DNA of 42,083 bases from CAYNXB01 sp964401045 (GCA_964401045.1 CAYNXB010000017.1:1-42083), one strand, 5' to 3'. Positions 1-8,882 are shown, numbered from the stretch's first letter. A program made the numbers and translations. Notes: generated by a model from the letters alone, not told the origin.

Positions 1-95
1 ATCCGGAGCCTTAAAACCCCCGGACCGGGCGCCGTCGCCCACATGTCCCTTCATCAAAAACCAACGATGTCAAAGAGCCACCGAACATAATCAGG

Positions 96-141
96 CGGAC
101 AACGATGGCTCCCCGATTTACACCGGGGGACCGGTTGTCCG
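96..141. repeat. Nested inverted repeat (stem-loop)
   Basis: CGGACAAC (96-103) is matched by GTTGTCCG (134-141), a perfect 8-bp inverted repeat. Inside it CCCCG (111-115) pairs with CGGGG (124-128) around an 8-nt loop. No T-run follows on either strand, so a classical intrinsic terminator is not supported. It could be an operator or a leader RNA structure. Confidence 0.4.
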
Positions 142-238
142 TCTATGTTGGCGACCGAAGCGGTAGAAACCAGTCGAAACCGGCAGCACCGCGTCGGTGA
201 GGGGCCATATATGTGCGGGTCTGAGTCGGGTCAACAGC

Positions 239-261
239 CTTTTGCAATTTTATTTCAAAAG
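239..261. promoter_or_regulatory. AT-rich 23-bp near-perfect palindrome
   Basis: CTTTTG (239-244) is mirrored by CAAAAG (256-261), and the inner AAT/ATT also pair. Nine of ten positions are complementary around a 3-nt centre. Such an AT-rich palindrome stands out in GC-rich DNA and resembles an operator. The nearest gene downstream is the flippase at 528. The regulator is unknown. Confidence 0.3.
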
Positions 262-527
262 ACCGGAAACCCACGAAAATCCGCCATTTTTACGGCTCGA
301 CAGCAATATGGGAACGCGCTCCGGACATTCAAGGCGAAGGCCGAATCTCCTGATCTTCCCGGGCGCGCACCCCGATCGCGCAAGCATCCCGGCGGAGAGA
401 CGCGGAACCCGGGCACCGTTAACGATTTTCGATCGCCTCGTTCCAAGGCTGGAGCGCGCGCCGCGTGCGCTTGCGCCGCCCCCGCGATGTGAGGGAATAT
501 TCACTATTGGGCAGATAGGGCGATGGC

Positions 528-2018
528 ATGATCGCAGCCGAGACAGTTCAGGCGCCCGCCGCCGGCGGTTTTGCCGAGCGCGTCCGCAGCGCGGTCGCGT
601 GGCGCTGGGGCAGCCAGGTGCTGGCGCAGATCATCACCTGGGCCGCGACTATTCTGGTGGTGCGCCTCCTCGACCCGTCGGACTACGGCCACTACGCCAT
701 GGCGCAGGCGGTGCTCGCCACCTTCACCTTCCTCAACGCCTACAGTTTCGCGACCTCGTTGATTCACGCACAAGAGGTGACCGAGCGACGAATCGGCCAG
801 GTGTTCGGATTGCTGATCGTTGCCAACGTCAGCCTCGCAGTACTGCAGTTCCTCGCCGCCCCGCTCGCGGCGCACTACTACCAACAGCCGCTTGTCGCGC
901 AGATGCTGCAGATCCAGGCGCTGATCTTCCTCACCACGCCGTTCATCGCCCTGCCCTCCGCCCTGCTTTCCCGCACGCTGCATTTCCGCAGCCAGGCGCT
1001 GGTCAACCTGGCTTGCGCCGTCGCCGGCGGAGGAACCGCGCTGGCCTTGGCCGAGACCGGGCACGGCGTGTGGGCGCTGGTGTGGGCGCCGGTGGTCATG
1101 TTCAGCACGCGCGCTGCGGGCCTCACCCTTGCGGTCGGAGGACTGGTCCGTCCGATCTTCGACTTTCGCGGGTGCCGCGACATTCTCACCTTCGGCGGCG
1201 CCCTGACCCTGAGCCAGCTGTTCTGGGTGGTGCAGAGCCAGTCCGACATCTTCATCGCCGGTCGTAGCTTCAGCGCGCACGATCTCGGGCTCTATTCGGA
1301 AGCGCTGTTCGTGGCGCTGATCTTCAGCGGCCGGTTCATTCCGCCGCTCAACGACGTGGCGTTCCCCGCCTTCGCCGAACTGGTCAAGCAGGGCAAGCCG
1401 ATCGCCGGTGCGTTCCTTTCCGGCGTTCAGACGATCATGCTCATCGCGCTTCCCGCCTACGTCGGGCTCAGTCTCACCGCAGCGCCCCTGGTGGCGACCG
1501 TGTTCGGGCCGAAGTGGACCGAGATGGCGCCGATACTCGCCGGGCTGGCGCTGGCGATGCCGGCGATGGTGCTGCAGATCATCTGCTCGCCGTCGACTAA
1601 CGCGCTCGGCAGGCCGGGGGTCTATCTGTTCACCAATATCGCCGGGGCGGTGATCATGCCCACATGCTTCCTGATCGGCATCGGGTTCGGACCGCAGGGC
1701 CTGGTCGCGAGCTGGCAGGTCGCCGCTCCGCTGCTGCTGGTGCTGACCCTTGCCGCGACGCTGCCGAAGATCGGCGTGCGGTTGGTGGATCTGGGAACGG
1801 CGCTGCTGCCGTCCATCACCGGAAGCGCCGCGATGGCCCTGGCGGTGAGCGCATTGGCGCCTCGGATCGAATTCCTTCCCGCGCCCGTGCAGTTGCTGCT
1901 GCTCGCCACAAGCGGCGCCGCGGTCTACGCCGCCACGCTGGCCGCGTTGTGGCCCAAAGTGGTCCGCCGGGTCTGGGCGATGGCTGGACGCCGGCGGCCC
2001 GAACCCGTCGCTGCCTGA
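528..2018 (+). CDS. Polysaccharide flippase (Wzx/WzxC-like, MOP superfamily)
   Basis: This 496-residue, highly hydrophobic protein has about 12-14 membrane segments over its whole length, as expected for O-antigen/exopolysaccharide flippases that turn lipid-linked oligosaccharides across the inner membrane. The N-terminal part, with a GSQVLAQ...VVRLLDPSDYG pattern at about residues 28-55, is typical of the lipopolysaccharide biosynthesis (WzxC/RfbX) family. The ATG at 528 has GATAGGG seven bases upstream. Ten bases separate its stop from the next gene, a membrane sulfatase, so the two are probably co-transcribed and act in envelope glycan export and decoration. The exact glycan cannot be told from sequence. 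Confidence 0.85.
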   Translation: MIAAETVQAPAAGGFAERVRSAVAWRWGSQVLAQIITWAATILVVRLLDPSDYGHYAMAQAVLATFTFLNAYSFATSLIHAQEVTERRIGQVFGLLIVANVSLAVLQFLAAPLAAHYYQQPLVAQMLQIQALIFLTTPFIALPSALLSRTLHFRSQALVNLACAVAGGGTALALAETGHGVWALVWAPVVMFSTRAAGLTLAVGGLVRPIFDFRGCRDILTFGGALTLSQLFWVVQSQSDIFIAGRSFSAHDLGLYSEALFVALIFSGRFIPPLNDVAFPAFAELVKQGKPIAGAFLSGVQTIMLIALPAYVGLSLTAAPLVATVFGPKWTEMAPILAGLALAMPAMVLQIICSPSTNALGRPGVYLFTNIAGAVIMPTCFLIGIGFGPQGLVASWQVAAPLLLVLTLAATLPKIGVRLVDLGTALLPSITGSAAMALAVSALAPRIEFLPAPVQLLLLATSGAAVYAATLAALWPKVVRRVWAMAGRRRPEPVAA

Positions 2019-2028
2019 GGGCGCTCGA

Positions 2029-4029
2029 GTGGCGACGATTTCAGGCAAGGACGCAGGCTCGACGCGACCCGCTGGCACTTTGCCGGCGGCGGTTTTGCGT
2101 CCTCGCTTGGCGGTGCCCGCGGTCGCGCTGGCGACAGCGGCCGCCGAGCTCCTGATCGCGGACCGCAAGTATGGCGTGTTCTCGGGCGGCTTCGGCCAGG
2201 CTGAGGCGGTCGATACCGCCGGCGAGCGACTGGTGTTCTTCGCCGCCTACGGGGTCTCTCAGCTCGCGCTGGTCCTGCTTGTCTGGTCGGTCTGCGCATG
2301 GGCGAGCCGCACGTCCGGGCGTTCGGCCGCCGCACTGAACTTCGCTTTCGCGTATGGCGGCGCGATGCTCGGCGTGCTGGTCGCGCGCTATCAGTTGCAC
2401 AGCTACTTCAGCGATGCCGTCGACTTCGCGCTGCTCAAGAACCTCGGCGGGGGAAGCCTCACCGACGCACTGCTGTTCGGCAAGAACGAGATTGCGCTCG
2501 GATTCGCGGCGGTGGCGGTGGTCGGCGCGGTGTGGTGGGTGGCCTTGCGCCTGTTACAACGCTGGGCCGGACGCGACGTGCCCGCCCCGCGGCCGGCCTG
2601 GCGCTGGGCTTGCACGGCGTCTGTGCTGTGGCTCGCCGCGCTCGGAATGGTGCCGTATCTCAGCGAGGACGCCACGCGCGGGCTCGATCGGACCATCGCG
2701 TGGGGCACGGCTGACGAAGTTGCCGCCGCGCTGACCGATTTCGACGGCGACGGCTATGGCCTCGTCGGCCTGCAGGTCGATCCTCAGCCGTTCGATGCGA
2801 CGCGTCATCCGCTGGCGCTCGATATCCCCGGCAACGGCATCGACGAGGACGGCTACGGCGGCGATCTCGTGCTGGTGCCAGTGCCGCATCCGCGGCCCGA
2901 GGCCGTCGTCCCCGCGAACGGCCCCAATGTGGTGGTGATCGTGATGGAAAGCACGCGTGGCGAAGCGATCGGCAAGCGGATCGACGGCCGGCTGGTCGCC
3001 CCCAACCTCACCGCCCTCGCCGCTCAAGGAGCGGGCATCCGTTCGAGCTACAGCCATGTCGGCTTCACCACTGCGTCGCTCAAATCGATCTTCGCGGGCG
3101 ATCTCGCGCCTAGCGCAGGCGCAGCGAGCCTGTTCACCGAGCTCAAGAAGAGCGGCTACCGGACCAGCGTGTTCTCCGGCCAGCCGGAGGACTTCGGCGA
3201 CATCTCTGCCACCGTGGGCATGCGCAGCCACGCCGACACCTTCATCGACGCCGAGACCCTGCGCGACAAGCGCGCCTTCAGCTTCGCGGCGCAAGGATCG
3301 CTGCTGGTGGACGAGGGTGTCCTGCTCGGCGAGTTCGATCGCGTGCTCGGCCGGCGGGACGCATGGACGCGGCCCCAGTTCGTCTATCTCAACTTCCAGT
3401 CGCCCCATTTCCCTTACGATCATCCAGGCGTGCCGCACCGCTTCGCCAACCCGCCGCTCCCCCGCTCCCAGATCGAGGCGTCGCGACAGGGTGAGGTGGC
3501 GCGGACATACTGGAACGCGGTCGCCCATGCCGACGACGCACTTGGTGCGCTGATCGCCCGGCTCAAAGCGCTGGGGGAGTGGGAGAACACGATCCTGCTC
3601 GTCACCGGCGACCACGGCGAGTCGCTGTTCGAGGACGGCTTCCTCGGCCACGGCCACGTGATCAACCAGCGCCAGTTCGCCACGTTCCTCGCGCTCAATC
3701 GGCCTTTGCCTGGCGTCCACGGTCCCATCTCGATCAGTGACTATCGCGCGCTGCTGCTCGACCTCCTTGCCGAGCGCACGCCCGCCCCGCCTGCCTTCCA
3801 GCCCTTCATGCACATCGGCGATCTCGATCGTCCCTCGACCATCGGCATGGCAGGAACCGCGTTCGGCATCGTCTCACTGCGGCTCGACCGCGGGGATGCG
3901 TGCTTCGAGCGGCCAGCCCACTGCCGACCTTACGGCGGCCTTACCGGCCGTGAGCGCGAAGTGGTGGACCAGCTGGTCGCGCGTTGGGGTTCGGAGCGCT
4001 GGGCAAGGCGGGTGGCGGAGACGAAATAG
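2029..4029 (+). CDS. Membrane-anchored sulfatase / phosphotransferase (LTA-synthase-like)
   Basis: The 666-residue protein has four or five membrane segments in about the first 220 residues and then an alkaline-phosphatase-superfamily domain facing the periplasm. The metal-ligand motif MESTRG (E307), a TTASL segment likely to hold the nucleophile Thr, and the late GDHGE motif (D528, H529) match the sulfatase/LtaS/phosphoethanolamine transferase fold. Between these parts lies an acidic segment, DFDGDGYG at 237-244 and GNGIDEDG near 269-276, which resembles calcium-binding MopE-type repeats. The start is a GTG just after the flippase stop. By context it may add a phospho-substituent to a surface glycan or lipid. 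Hydrolase and transferase cannot be told apart by eye. Confidence 0.8.
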   Translation: MATISGKDAGSTRPAGTLPAAVLRPRLAVPAVALATAAAELLIADRKYGVFSGGFGQAEAVDTAGERLVFFAAYGVSQLALVLLVWSVCAWASRTSGRSAAALNFAFAYGGAMLGVLVARYQLHSYFSDAVDFALLKNLGGGSLTDALLFGKNEIALGFAAVAVVGAVWWVALRLLQRWAGRDVPAPRPAWRWACTASVLWLAALGMVPYLSEDATRGLDRTIAWGTADEVAAALTDFDGDGYGLVGLQVDPQPFDATRHPLALDIPGNGIDEDGYGGDLVLVPVPHPRPEAVVPANGPNVVVIVMESTRGEAIGKRIDGRLVAPNLTALAAQGAGIRSSYSHVGFTTASLKSIFAGDLAPSAGAASLFTELKKSGYRTSVFSGQPEDFGDISATVGMRSHADTFIDAETLRDKRAFSFAAQGSLLVDEGVLLGEFDRVLGRRDAWTRPQFVYLNFQSPHFPYDHPGVPHRFANPPLPRSQIEASRQGEVARTYWNAVAHADDALGALIARLKALGEWENTILLVTGDHGESLFEDGFLGHGHVINQRQFATFLALNRPLPGVHGPISISDYRALLLDLLAERTPAPPAFQPFMHIGDLDRPSTIGMAGTAFGIVSLRLDRGDACFERPAHCRPYGGLTGREREVVDQLVARWGSERWARRVAETK

Positions 4030-4038
4030 TCTGGCACG

Positions 4039-4056
4039 GGGCGCACTGGCGCGCCC
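4039..4056 (+). terminator. Weak hairpin after the sulfatase gene
   Basis: GGGCGC (4039-4044) and GCGCCC (4051-4056) form a perfect 6-bp stem with a 6-nt loop ten bases after the sulfatase stop, followed by TTCCCT. The T-run is poor, so termination is only suggested. Confidence 0.35.
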
Positions 4057-4139
4057 TTCCCTGCCGTGGTAATATTCCTGCGGGTTTCGCCCGTCCCCGC
4101 GCACCAATCGGGCGCAGTGTGCGCACGGGGAGGCGCTTT

Positions 4140-5081
4140 ATGTTCGAACAATATATCCTTGCGGCCGCGCTGGCGGTAGCGGCGACGAGCGCGAGCCCGT
4201 CACCGCTGCAAGGCGCCGATCCGGTTGCGAACGCCCAGACGATCAAGCTCGACCCCGACGCCTACGAGCGCCTCACCGTGGCGATCACGATCGAGGGCAA
4301 GGGCCCGTTCGACTTCCTGATCGACACCGGGGCGCAGGCGACCGTGCTATCGCGCGAACTGGCCGACCAACTGCAGCTGACCGACCGATTGCCGGCTACG
4401 CTCGTGGGGCTGATCAGCCGCATGCCGACTGAGACCGTAGCAGTCGATGGCCTCATGCTTGGGCGCCACAACTTCAACGTCCCCAATGCGCCGCTGGTCG
4501 ATGCGGAGCATCTTGGCATCGGTATCGACGGGATCCTCGGGCTCGACGGGCTGCAGCAGCGCCGTGTACTGATCGATTTCATCCGGCGGAAGATCGAAGT
4601 CGCCGATGCCGACGAGCTGGGCGGCAACCGCGGGTACGAGATCGTCGTCAAGGCGCATCGCCGGCTGGGGCAACTGATCATCACCGATGCGATGGTCGAT
4701 GGCGTCCGCACGGTGGTCCTGGTCGATACCGGCGCGCAAGGCAGCGTGATCAACCAGGCGCTGGTCGATCGCCTGCGCAGCCGCTCACGCGAAACCACGC
4801 GCCTGACCGATGTCAACGGCACGCAGATCGAAGGGCCGATCCACGTGCTGCGCACGTTCTCCGTCGACAAGATGACGATCAACGGGATTGCGGCATTCGT
4901 GGCGGATTCGCCCGCGCTCAAGGCGCTTGGGCTCGACGACAAACCTGCAATGATCCTCGGCATGCGCGAACTCAAGCTGTTCCGGCGCGTCGCGATCGAC
5001 TTCGAGACCAGGCGGATCCTGTTCGATATCCCCCGTTCGGCGCAGGACTTCAGGCCGGTGATCGGCGCCAAGATCGGCTAG
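4140..5081 (+). CDS. Two-lobed retropepsin-like aspartic protease
   Basis: A 313-residue protein starting at the ATG at 4140, chosen because GGGGAGG lies just upstream and a signal-peptide-like N-terminus (residues 1-20) follows. It carries two copies of the retroviral-type aspartic protease signature. The first has DTGA at 62-65 and GILGL near 131-135. The second has DTGA at 196-199 and MILGM near 271-275. Each copy therefore has both the catalytic Asp loop and the hydrophobic-Gly motif, suggesting a single-chain pseudo-dimer. It is probably exported to the periplasm. Its substrate is unknown. Related bacterial proteins are annotated as aspartyl protease or clan AA protease. Confidence 0.8.
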   Translation: MFEQYILAAALAVAATSASPSPLQGADPVANAQTIKLDPDAYERLTVAITIEGKGPFDFLIDTGAQATVLSRELADQLQLTDRLPATLVGLISRMPTETVAVDGLMLGRHNFNVPNAPLVDAEHLGIGIDGILGLDGLQQRRVLIDFIRRKIEVADADELGGNRGYEIVVKAHRRLGQLIITDAMVDGVRTVVLVDTGAQGSVINQALVDRLRSRSRETTRLTDVNGTQIEGPIHVLRTFSVDKMTINGIAAFVADSPALKALGLDDKPAMILGMRELKLFRRVAIDFETRRILFDIPRSAQDFRPVIGAKIG

Positions 5082-5133
5082 CATAGAGGCTGGCGATTGC
5101 CTGAACGGCCCGGACCGCCCACATGGGCGGACA

Positions 5134-6951
5134 ATGCCAACGCCCACCGATCCCAGAGCTGCCCCAGACCCTGCCGATTGGGGCACGGTTCGCCGGTTCC
5201 TGCCTTACCTGTGGCCGGCGGGGAACAAGGGCCTGCGCTGGCGGATCGTGGTCGCGGCAGGGTTCGTGCTGCTGGCCAAGATCGTCGTCCTGACCTTGCC
5301 GTTCGCCTATGCCGGCGCGGTCGACAGGATGGCATCGCGCGGCGATCCGGCCTTGTGGGCCACGCTCGCGCTGGTGATCGCCTATGCCGCCGGCCGCTTC
5401 GCCACGGTCGCCTTCGACAACGTTCGCAACATGGTGTTCGAACGGGTCGGCCAGGACGCCGTGCGGCATCTGACGGAAGACGTATTCCAGCGCCTGCATC
5501 GCCTGTCGCTGCGCTTCCACCTGGCTCGTCGCACCGGCGAAGTGACCAAGGTGGTCGAGCGCGGATCGAAGTCGATCAACACGATGATCTACTTCCTGCT
5601 GTTCAACATCCTGCCGACCGCGATCGAACTGGTGGTTGTGGGTGTGGTTTTCTTCATCAAGTTCGGCTGGGAAATCCTCGCCGCCACCATCGTCACCGTG
5701 GTCGCCTACATCTGGCTCACCCGTGTGATCACCGAGTGGCGCACCGCGCTGCGCGCGCGGATGAACGACCTCGACGGGCTCGCCCTAGCCCGGGCGGTCG
5801 ATTCGCTGCTCAACTACGAGACCGTCAAATACTTCAGCGCCGAGCACCGCGAGCAGGAGCGGTTTGGAACCGCCACCCGTGCCTATGCGGAAGCCGCGGT
5901 CAAGTCCGAGAATTCGCTCGCTCTGCTCAACATCGCCCAGGCCACGATCATGAACCTGATGATGGGTGGGGCGATGGCCTTCACCGTGTGGGGCTGGAGC
6001 AAGGGCCGGCTTACCCCCGGCGATCTGGTGCTGATCAACACCTATCTGATGCAGCTCTTCCGTCCGCTCGACATGCTCGGCTGGGTCTATCGCACGATCC
6101 GCCAGGGGCTGATCGACATGGCCGCGATGTTCAAGCTGATCGATACCGATATCGAGGTTAAGGACGCGCCCGGCGCCCCGGCGCTTGTAATCGGGCGCCC
6201 TATGGTCGTGTTCGACAACGTCGTGTTCGGCTACGAGCGCGACCGGCAGATCCTCCACGGCCTCAGCTTCGAAGTCCCGGCCAGCGGACACGTCGCGGTG
6301 GTCGGCCCGTCGGGTGCCGGCAAATCGACCATCGGCCGGCTGCTGTTCCGCTTCTACGATCCGTGGTCGGGCCGCATCCTGATCGACGGCCAGGACATCC
6401 GCGAAGTGACCCAGGAATCGCTCCGCGCCCAGATCGGCATCGTCCCGCAGGACAGCGTGCTGTTCAACGACACGATCGGCTACAACATCGCCTATGGCCG
6501 CGACGGCGCGCATATGGACGATGTGATCGCCGCCGCGCGGGGCGCCGCGATCCTGCCCTTCGTCGAAAACCTGCCTGACGGGTTCGAGACCCAGGTGGGC
6601 GAACGCGGGCTGAAGCTGTCCGGCGGCGAGAAGCAGCGCGTCGCCATTGCCCGCACGCTGGTGAAGAACCCGCCGATCCTGCTGCTCGACGAAGCGACCA
6701 GCGCGCTCGACACCCGGACAGAGCAGGACATCCTGCGCACCCTGCGGCGCGTCTCCAAGCACCGCACCTCGATCGCCATCGCGCACCGCCTGTCGACCAT
6801 TGCCGACGCCGATGTGATCTTCGTGATGGACGAAGGCAGGATCGCCGAACAAGGCTCGCATCTCGACCTGCTGCGGCACGACGGACTATACGCCGAGATG
6901 TGGACTCGCCAGGCGGCCGAGGCGGGCGAATTGGACGAAGCGGCCGAATAG
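5134..6951 (+). CDS. atm1: Atm1/ABCB7-type ABC exporter
   Basis: A 605-residue half-transporter. Six membrane helices lie in residues about 35-330 and an ATPase domain follows: Walker A GPSGAGKST at 391-399, signature LSGGE at 495-499, Walker B LLLDE at 516-520 and the switch His in AIAHRLST at about 551. The membrane domain, with a Y-x-TVKYF segment at about 228-234 and the RPLDMLGWVYR segment near 310-320, matches the Atm1/HMT1 group. That group includes the structurally known exporter of Novosphingobium aromaticivorans, which moves glutathione conjugates and is tied to heavy-metal tolerance; the mitochondrial members support cytosolic Fe-S assembly. It works as a homodimer in the inner membrane. 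A cytochrome c gene follows after 13 bases. Confidence 0.9.
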   Translation: MPTPTDPRAAPDPADWGTVRRFLPYLWPAGNKGLRWRIVVAAGFVLLAKIVVLTLPFAYAGAVDRMASRGDPALWATLALVIAYAAGRFATVAFDNVRNMVFERVGQDAVRHLTEDVFQRLHRLSLRFHLARRTGEVTKVVERGSKSINTMIYFLLFNILPTAIELVVVGVVFFIKFGWEILAATIVTVVAYIWLTRVITEWRTALRARMNDLDGLALARAVDSLLNYETVKYFSAEHREQERFGTATRAYAEAAVKSENSLALLNIAQATIMNLMMGGAMAFTVWGWSKGRLTPGDLVLINTYLMQLFRPLDMLGWVYRTIRQGLIDMAAMFKLIDTDIEVKDAPGAPALVIGRPMVVFDNVVFGYERDRQILHGLSFEVPASGHVAVVGPSGAGKSTIGRLLFRFYDPWSGRILIDGQDIREVTQESLRAQIGIVPQDSVLFNDTIGYNIAYGRDGAHMDDVIAAARGAAILPFVENLPDGFETQVGERGLKLSGGEKQRVAIARTLVKNPPILLLDEATSALDTRTEQDILRTLRRVSKHRTSIAIAHRLSTIADADVIFVMDEGRIAEQGSHLDLLRHDGLYAEMWTRQAAEAGELDEAAE

Positions 6952-6964
6952 GAGAGGCCCCGCC

Positions 6965-7531
6965 ATGAAATATATCCTGCCGCTTGCCATGCTGGCGCTC
7001 GCCGGCTGTTCGAAGGCCGAGACGCCGCCGGTCACGGTTCACGAAGTGATGCTTAACACCGTCGACAAACACGCCGACCAGCTGTGGGACATGACCAACG
7101 CGGCGATCGGCGACGAAGGCGGAATCGATCCAGCCAAGATGGACGACAAGCGCTGGGACGAGATCGCGCGGCTGGCGGGCGAGGTCGAAGGCGGCGCCCG
7201 GCAGCTCGCCGCGCTCGAGCATCCGAGGGCGGTCAAGCCCGGCGTAAAAATCGCCGACGAGGATGTACCCTACGGCGACAGCGGTGCGAGCGTGCAGGCG
7301 AACCTCGACAAGAACCCCGAACTATTCCGGGAATACGCGAGCACCCTCGCGGCGCACATGCACGACATGGCGCAAGCTGCGCGGAAGCATGACGCGGCCG
7401 CGGTCGGCCCCATGGTCGATCAGCTCGACCAGGTGTGCGAGAGCTGCCACCTCGATTACTGGTACCCGTCGCAGAAGGAGCTGGTGGAAAAGTACGCCCG
7501 CGGCCCGGTTACGGAGCCGACCAAGAGCTAG
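6965..7531 (+). CDS. Cytochrome c lipoprotein (class II-like)
   Basis: A 188-residue protein with a short signal and lipobox L-A-G-C (Cys15), so it should be lipid-anchored. One heme c motif, C158-E-S-C161-H162, lies close to the C-terminus. The rest is mostly predicted helix. A C-terminal CxxCH behind a helical bundle is the cytochrome c'/c-556 arrangement. GGAGAGG precedes the ATG, and the 13-base gap to the Atm1-like exporter implies one transcript. Its redox partner is not evident. The stop codon lies in a palindrome shared with the convergent hslU gene. Confidence 0.8.
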   Translation: MKYILPLAMLALAGCSKAETPPVTVHEVMLNTVDKHADQLWDMTNAAIGDEGGIDPAKMDDKRWDEIARLAGEVEGGARQLAALEHPRAVKPGVKIADEDVPYGDSGASVQANLDKNPELFREYASTLAAHMHDMAQAARKHDAAAVGPMVDQLDQVCESCHLDYWYPSQKELVEKYARGPVTEPTKS

Positions 7532-7541
7532 CCGCGGCTAG
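7528..7541. terminator. Perfect 14-bp palindrome joining two convergent stop codons
   Basis: CTAGCCGCGGCTAG (7528-7541) contains the TAG stop of the cytochrome gene (7529-7531, plus) and the TAG stop of hslU (7538-7540, minus) in mirror positions. It could form a short hairpin in either transcript, but no T-run follows. Confidence 0.4.
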
Positions 7542-8851
7542 AGGATATACTTGCTGAGGTCGGCGTTACCAGCGAGGCTGGCGAGCTTGTCGCGCACGTA
7601 GACGGCGTCGATCGTCACCGCCTCGCCGGTCTTCTCCTCCGCCTCGAACGACAGCTCCTCGAGCAGCTTCTCCATCACCGTCTGCAGGCGGCGGGCGCCG
7701 ATGTTCTCAACGCTCTCGTTGACCTGAGCGGCGATCTTGGCAACCTCGCGCACGGCATCTTCGGTGATGTCGAGCGTCACCTGCTCGGTGCCGAGTAGCG
7801 CGCGGTATTGCTCGACCAGGTTGGCCTTGGTCTCGCTGAGGATGCGGACAAAATCTTCCTCGGTCAGGCTCTGCAGCTCAACCCGGATCGGCAGGCGGCC
7901 CTGCAGTTCGGGAAGCATGTCCGAAGGCTTGGCGATGTGAAACGCGCCCGAAGCGATGAACAGCACGTGGTCGGTCTTCATCGGCCCGTACTTGGTGGCG
8001 ACCGTGGTGCCTTCGATCAGCGGCAGCAGATCGCGCTGCACGCCCTCGCGGCTGACCGAGCCGCCGCGCACGTCGCTGACGGCGATCTTGTCGATCTCGT
8101 CGAGGAACACGATGCCGTTGGTCTCGGCGTTCTCGAGCGCGACCCGGGCGACATCGTCCTGGTCCATGCGCTTGTCGGATTCCTCTTCGACCAGCTTATC
8201 CCATGCATCGGGCACCTTGAGCTTGCGGCGCCTGGAGGGTGTCTTGCCGAACGCCTTGCCCATCATGTCCGACAGGTTGATCATTCCGACGTTGCCGCCC
8301 AGCCCGGGGATATCCATCGGCATCGAGGGAGTCTCGGAGAGTTCGATCTCCACCTCGACCTCGTTCATCGCATCCTCGACGATCCGCTGACGGAAGCTCT
8401 CGCGCGTCGCTTCGGACGCATGATCGCCGACCAGCGCGACCAGCAGCCGGTCCATCGCGGCCTTGCTTGCCGCCTCACGCACGGCCTCGCGGCGGCGCTC
8501 CTTCTCGAGCCGGATCGCTTCCTCGGCAAGATCGCGCGCGATCTGCTCGACATCGCGGCCAACGTAGCCGACTTCGGTGAACTTGGTCGCCTCGACCTTC
8601 ACGAACGGTGCGTTGGCGAGCTTCGCGAGCCGGCGGCTGATCTCGGTCTTGCCGCAACCTGTGGGCCCGATCATCAGGATGTTCTTTGGCGTGACCTCGT
8701 CGCGCAACTCGGGCGCGAGGCGCTGACGCCGCCAGCGATTCCGGAGCGCGACGGCGACCGCGCGCTTGGCTTCGTGCTGGCCGACGATGTGCTCATCCAG
8801 AGCGGCAACGATGGCTTTGGGGGTAAGGCTATCCGATTGTGATCCCGTCAT
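7538..8851 (-). CDS. hslU: HslU, ATPase subunit of the HslUV protease
   Basis: A 437-residue AAA+ unfoldase that forms a hexameric ring and feeds unfolded proteins into the HslV chamber in the cytoplasm. Walker A is GPTGCGKT at 62-69, the GYVGRD pore loop lies at about 94-99, and Walker B is FLDEIDKIA in the middle. The variable I-domain is present, and the C-terminus ends in LSKYIL, the tail that docks into HslV. Length and motifs are standard. It is normally directly next to hslV, but here an oxidoreductase gene lies between them (31-bp and 25-bp gaps), all on one strand. Confidence 0.96.
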   Translation of the reverse strand: MTGSQSDSLTPKAIVAALDEHIVGQHEAKRAVAVALRNRWRRQRLAPELRDEVTPKNILMIGPTGCGKTEISRRLAKLANAPFVKVEATKFTEVGYVGRDVEQIARDLAEEAIRLEKERRREAVREAASKAAMDRLLVALVGDHASEATRESFRQRIVEDAMNEVEVEIELSETPSMPMDIPGLGGNVGMINLSDMMGKAFGKTPSRRRKLKVPDAWDKLVEEESDKRMDQDDVARVALENAETNGIVFLDEIDKIAVSDVRGGSVSREGVQRDLLPLIEGTTVATKYGPMKTDHVLFIASGAFHIAKPSDMLPELQGRLPIRVELQSLTEEDFVRILSETKANLVEQYRALLGTEQVTLDITEDAVREVAKIAAQVNESVENIGARRLQTVMEKLLEELSFEAEEKTGEAVTIDAVYVRDKLASLAGNADLSKYIL

Positions 8852-8882
8852 GCCGCGAAGTTGGGGGCGTCGGCCCGTTCGT

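Larger units (their letters stand above)
1..527. other. Non-coding leader upstream of the flippase gene
   Basis: I see no convincing gene here. The open frames that cross it have arginine/proline-rich, gene-unlike composition and no ribosome binding site. The stretch is more AT-rich than the rest of the window around 235-300. It holds two inverted repeats (96-141 and 239-261, listed separately). A purine-rich ribosome binding site, GATAGGG at 514-520, sits seven bases before the flippase start at 528. The left edge may contain the downstream side of a gene outside the window. Confidence 0.6.

Noticed and set aside
504..2168. A 554-codon open frame on minus opposite the flippase gene
   Set aside because: Its composition (Arg, Gln, Gly, His rich) is typical of an antisense shadow, and the plus strand encodes a clear membrane protein.
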